A stretch of DNA of 64,000 nt from Agromyces sp. 3263. Lineage in GTDB: Bacteria > Actinomycetota > Actinomycetes > Actinomycetales > Microbacteriaceae. Made by a program: the position numbers and the translations under genes. The stretch covers positions 310,001 to 374,000 of the forward strand of contig NZ_JAVDUV010000002.1 in the NCBI RefSeq assembly GCF_031456545.1. The letters run 5' to 3'. This document shows positions 62,298 through 64,000 of the stretch, piece after piece. Under the pieces are notes generated by a model. It had not been told where the DNA came from and searched no databases. It saw nothing but the letters and a program-made list of their open reading frames with translations. Position 1 is the first letter of the stretch, and every line of letters starts with the position of its first letter.

Positions 62298-63008
62298 CTA
62301 GTGGCCCATCCCGAGGCCGCCGTCGACGGGGATGACCGCGCCCGAGATGTACGCGGCGTCGTCGCCGGCGAGCCACGCGACGACGCGGGCGACCTCGTCG
62401 GGCGAGGCGAAGCGGCCGAGCGGGATGCTCTTCTTGTACTCGGCCTGCTGCGCCTCGGGCAGTTCGTCGGTCATGTCAGTCTCGATGAAGCCCGGAGCCA
62501 CGACGTTCGCCGTGATGTTGCGGGCGCCGAGCTCGCGGGTCAAGGAGCGCGCCATGCCGACCAGCCCCGCCTTCGACGACGAGTAGTTCACCTGGCCGGC
62601 CGAGCCGTAGAGGCCCACGACGCTCGAGATGAGCACGATGCGTCCGAAGCGGGCCTTCAGCATGCCCTTGGACGCGCGCTTCACGACTCGGAACGCGCCG
62701 GTGAGGTTGGTGTCGATCACGCTCGTGAACTCGTCCTCGCTCATGCGCATGAGGAGCGTGTCGCGGGTGATGCCGGCGTTCGCCACGACGACCTCGACCG
62801 GGCCGAGGGCGGCTTCGATCTCGGTGAACGCCTGGTCGACGGATGCGGCATCCGTCACGTCGGCACGGACCGTGAGCGTTCCCACGGGGCCCTCGCCCGA
62901 ACGGGCGGTCACGGCGACCCGGTGTCCCTGTGCGACGAACTCACGGGCGATCGCGTATCCGATGCCCCGGTTTCCACCGGTCACGAGGACGGTTCGGCTG
63001 GTCGTCAT
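62298..63008 (-). CDS. fabG: 3-oxoacyl-ACP reductase FabG-like
   Basis: A 236-residue SDR in the FabG group of fatty acid (or mycobacterial FabG1-like) synthesis. TGGNRGIG is the cofactor loop, NAGITRDTLLMRM follows, SSVVGLYGSAGQVNYSSSKAGL carries Ser-Tyr-Lys (YSSSK), and NVVAPGFIETDMTDELP is the family hallmark. GGAG lies 6 nt before ATG 63008. The DUF3099 gene is divergent, as in several relatives. Confidence 0.92.
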   Translation of the reverse strand: MTTSRTVLVTGGNRGIGYAIAREFVAQGHRVAVTARSGEGPVGTLTVRADVTDAASVDQAFTEIEAALGPVEVVVANAGITRDTLLMRMSEDEFTSVIDTNLTGAFRVVKRASKGMLKARFGRIVLISSVVGLYGSAGQVNYSSSKAGLVGMARSLTRELGARNITANVVAPGFIETDMTDELPEAQQAEYKKSIPLGRFASPDEVARVVAWLAGDDAAYISGAVIPVDGGLGMGH

Positions 63009-63153
63009 GTGGGACTCCGTTTCTCGGATGGCGCGGGCATGTCGGCCGATCGGCCCGTCCCAGCTTAGAGGCTGCCCGATCCGTGGCTCAGCGGGGCCCC
63101 AGCGGACGTAGGCTTGAGGGTGAGGAGCGCCGCGCGACCCCACGGCGAGCACC

Positions 63154-63519
63154 ATGAAGCAGCAGCAGTCGATCACCTCGCTGCCGCCCTCGCCTGACGC
63201 GGAGCGGCGCGCGCGCATGATCAAGTACACGATCGCGATGACGATCCGCGTCGCCTGCATCTTCGCGCTGCTCTTCGCGAAGGGCTGGTGGCTGGCGGTG
63301 TTCGCGGCGGGAGCGATCTTCCTGCCCTATGTCGCGGTCGTGCTCGCCAACGTGGGCGGCCCGTCGCGGTCTCCTGAGGTGCTGCGGCCTGGCGGGCTCC
63401 TCCCCGTCACTCCCCCGCACCCCGACACCGAGCATGACGGGCCCGATCCTGCCGAACCCGCCGCCGGCCCCGACCCCGCGGCATCCGACCGGCCCGACGA
63501 CGAGCGCGGTGCCGCGTGA
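63154..63519 (+). CDS. DUF3099 family membrane protein
   Basis: A 121-residue actinobacterial protein with two membrane helices (about 26-43 and 46-66), preceded by the conserved SITSLPPSPDAERRARMIKYTIAM segment and followed by a long Pro/Asp-rich cytoplasmic tail. Function unknown. It is the first of three overlapping genes leading to SURF1, which suggests a link with respiratory oxidase assembly. TAGGCT (63109-63114) is the likely -10; the ribosome site is weak. Confidence 0.87.
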   Translation: MKQQQSITSLPPSPDAERRARMIKYTIAMTIRVACIFALLFAKGWWLAVFAAGAIFLPYVAVVLANVGGPSRSPEVLRPGGLLPVTPPHPDTEHDGPDPAEPAAGPDPAASDRPDDERGAA

Positions 63520-63761
63520 TCGGCGGCATCGGGGCGGATGCCGCCCCCGACGTCTGCTCGCGCGCCGCGTGCCGCGCGAGCGCCGCCTGGCGCATCGACT
63601 GGCAGAACCCGCGCATCCACACCGGTGACCGCTGGAAGACCTGGCTCGCCTGCGACGAGCACGTGGAGTACCTGCGCGGATTCCTCGAGGCGCGGTCGTT
63701 CCCCGTGCGGGTCGCTGCATTCGACCCGGCGACGGATGCCGCGACGGGAGTGGATGCGTGA
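63516..63761 (+). CDS. small conserved protein with spaced cysteines
   Basis: An 81-residue protein, found by me only through context and codon bias. VCSRAACRASAAWRIDWQNPRIH has C14 and C19, and TWLACDEHVEYLRGFL adds C46 and a His; together these could bind a metal. I do not recognise a named domain. GTG overlaps the DUF3099 stop and its own stop overlaps the SURF1 start, so it is inside a coupled set. Similar proteins are sometimes labelled acetone carboxylase, which is not supported here. Confidence 0.75.
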   Translation: MIGGIGADAAPDVCSRAACRASAAWRIDWQNPRIHTGDRWKTWLACDEHVEYLRGFLEARSFPVRVAAFDPATDAATGVDA

Positions 63762-64000
63762 ACGACTGGCGCTTCCTCCGCTCTCCGCGGTGGGCGGGCT
63801 ACCTCGCCCTGGTGATCGTGTTCGCGATCGCCTGCTGCGCCCTCGGCACCTGGCAGCTGAACCGCCGTGCCGAAGCGCTCGCCGAGGTCGCCAGGATCGA
63901 CGCGAACTACGACGCCGAGGCGATTCCCGTAGCCGAGGCGCTGCCCGACCCGGCCGGCTTCGACATCGACCAGCGGTGGCGGGTGGTGGCGCTCTCGGGC
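63758..64000 (+). CDS. SURF1 family protein (5' part, runs off the window)
   Basis: The first 81 codons of a SURF1-like cytochrome c oxidase assembly factor. WRFLRSPRWAGYLALVIVFAIACCALGTWQLNRRAEAL gives the N-terminal membrane helix with the family GTWQLNRR signature, followed by the first periplasmic segment. GTG 63758 overlaps the previous stop (GTGA). The gene is cut by the window end at base 64000. Confidence 0.88.
   Translation, partial: MNDWRFLRSPRWAGYLALVIVFAIACCALGTWQLNRRAEALAEVARIDANYDAEAIPVAEALPDPAGFDIDQRWRVVALSG

Noticed and set aside
63120..63197. Leader peptide ORF overlapping the start of the DUF3099 gene
   Set aside because: GTG 63120 lies 5 nt after TAGGCT and could encode 25 residues, but the composition is not convincing and nothing suggests attenuation.

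Overview
The window is dense, very GC-rich (about 70 % by eye) chromosomal DNA from an actinobacterium. It has rbpA, pafBC-tatAC-helY, imuA'-imuB-dnaE2, a PAC2 protein, type B L31, DUF3097 and DUF3099, and TANNNT-led leaderless starts. Gene content and style fit Microbacteriaceae (an Agromyces- or Microbacterium-like genus); this placement is inference. I see no IS element, prophage, integrase, CRISPR array or rRNA. Nearly all of the DNA is coding and no gene-free gap exceeds 300 bases.

Layout. 0.1-2.5 kb: PTS-dependent dihydroxyacetone kinase (dhaK-dhaL-dhaM). 2.5-3.7 kb: an SDR and a small Cys-containing protein. 3.7-10.8 kb: a defence-like neighbourhood with a HelR/HelD-type RNA polymerase recycling ATPase behind a rifamycin-associated-element-like inverted repeat, two VOC proteins, an ArsR-SRPBCC pair and a UvrA-like ABC ATPase. 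10.9-15.4 kb: DUF2975 plus HTH regulator, META lipoprotein, RecQ, HdeD, SDR. 15.5-18.2 kb: NfeD, SPFH protein, glycerophosphodiesterase, RbpA. 18.2-28.3 kb: a long minus-strand run (HAD, TrmI, FKBP lipoprotein, PafB, PafC, TatA, TatC, HelY, Lnt). 28.3-31.6 kb: PAC2, UppP, M20 peptidase. 31.6-38.5 kb: tRNA-Leu(GAG), then the SOS mutasome imuA'-imuB-dnaE2 under a perfect LexA box, and DUF3097. 38.6-52.7 kb: ferritin-like/VIT transporter, Lrp regulator with PLP lyase, MFS exporter, DEAD/DEAH helicase, SGNH hydrolase, DD-carboxypeptidase with TrmH methyltransferase, sirtuin, phosphatase, glycosyltransferase, alpha/beta hydrolase, exonuclease, L31. 52.8-57.9 kb: ABC ATPase, divergent glgA/glgC, serB, secreted propeller protein. 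58-64 kb: dipeptidase with a C4-dicarboxylate carrier, APC permease, fabG, DUF3099, a small Cys protein and the start of a SURF1 gene.

Two regulatory themes stand out. About twenty genes have a TANNNT-like -10 hexamer ending 5-8 nt before an ATG/GTG with no Shine-Dalgarno, so they are probably transcribed leaderless. Many other gene pairs overlap by four bases (ATGA or GTGA), implying translational coupling. Two stress circuits can be read from the DNA: LexA control of error-prone repair and an RAE-like control site for HelR. The best candidate for something unusual is the RAE-HelR locus; I did not find a clearly novel multi-gene system.
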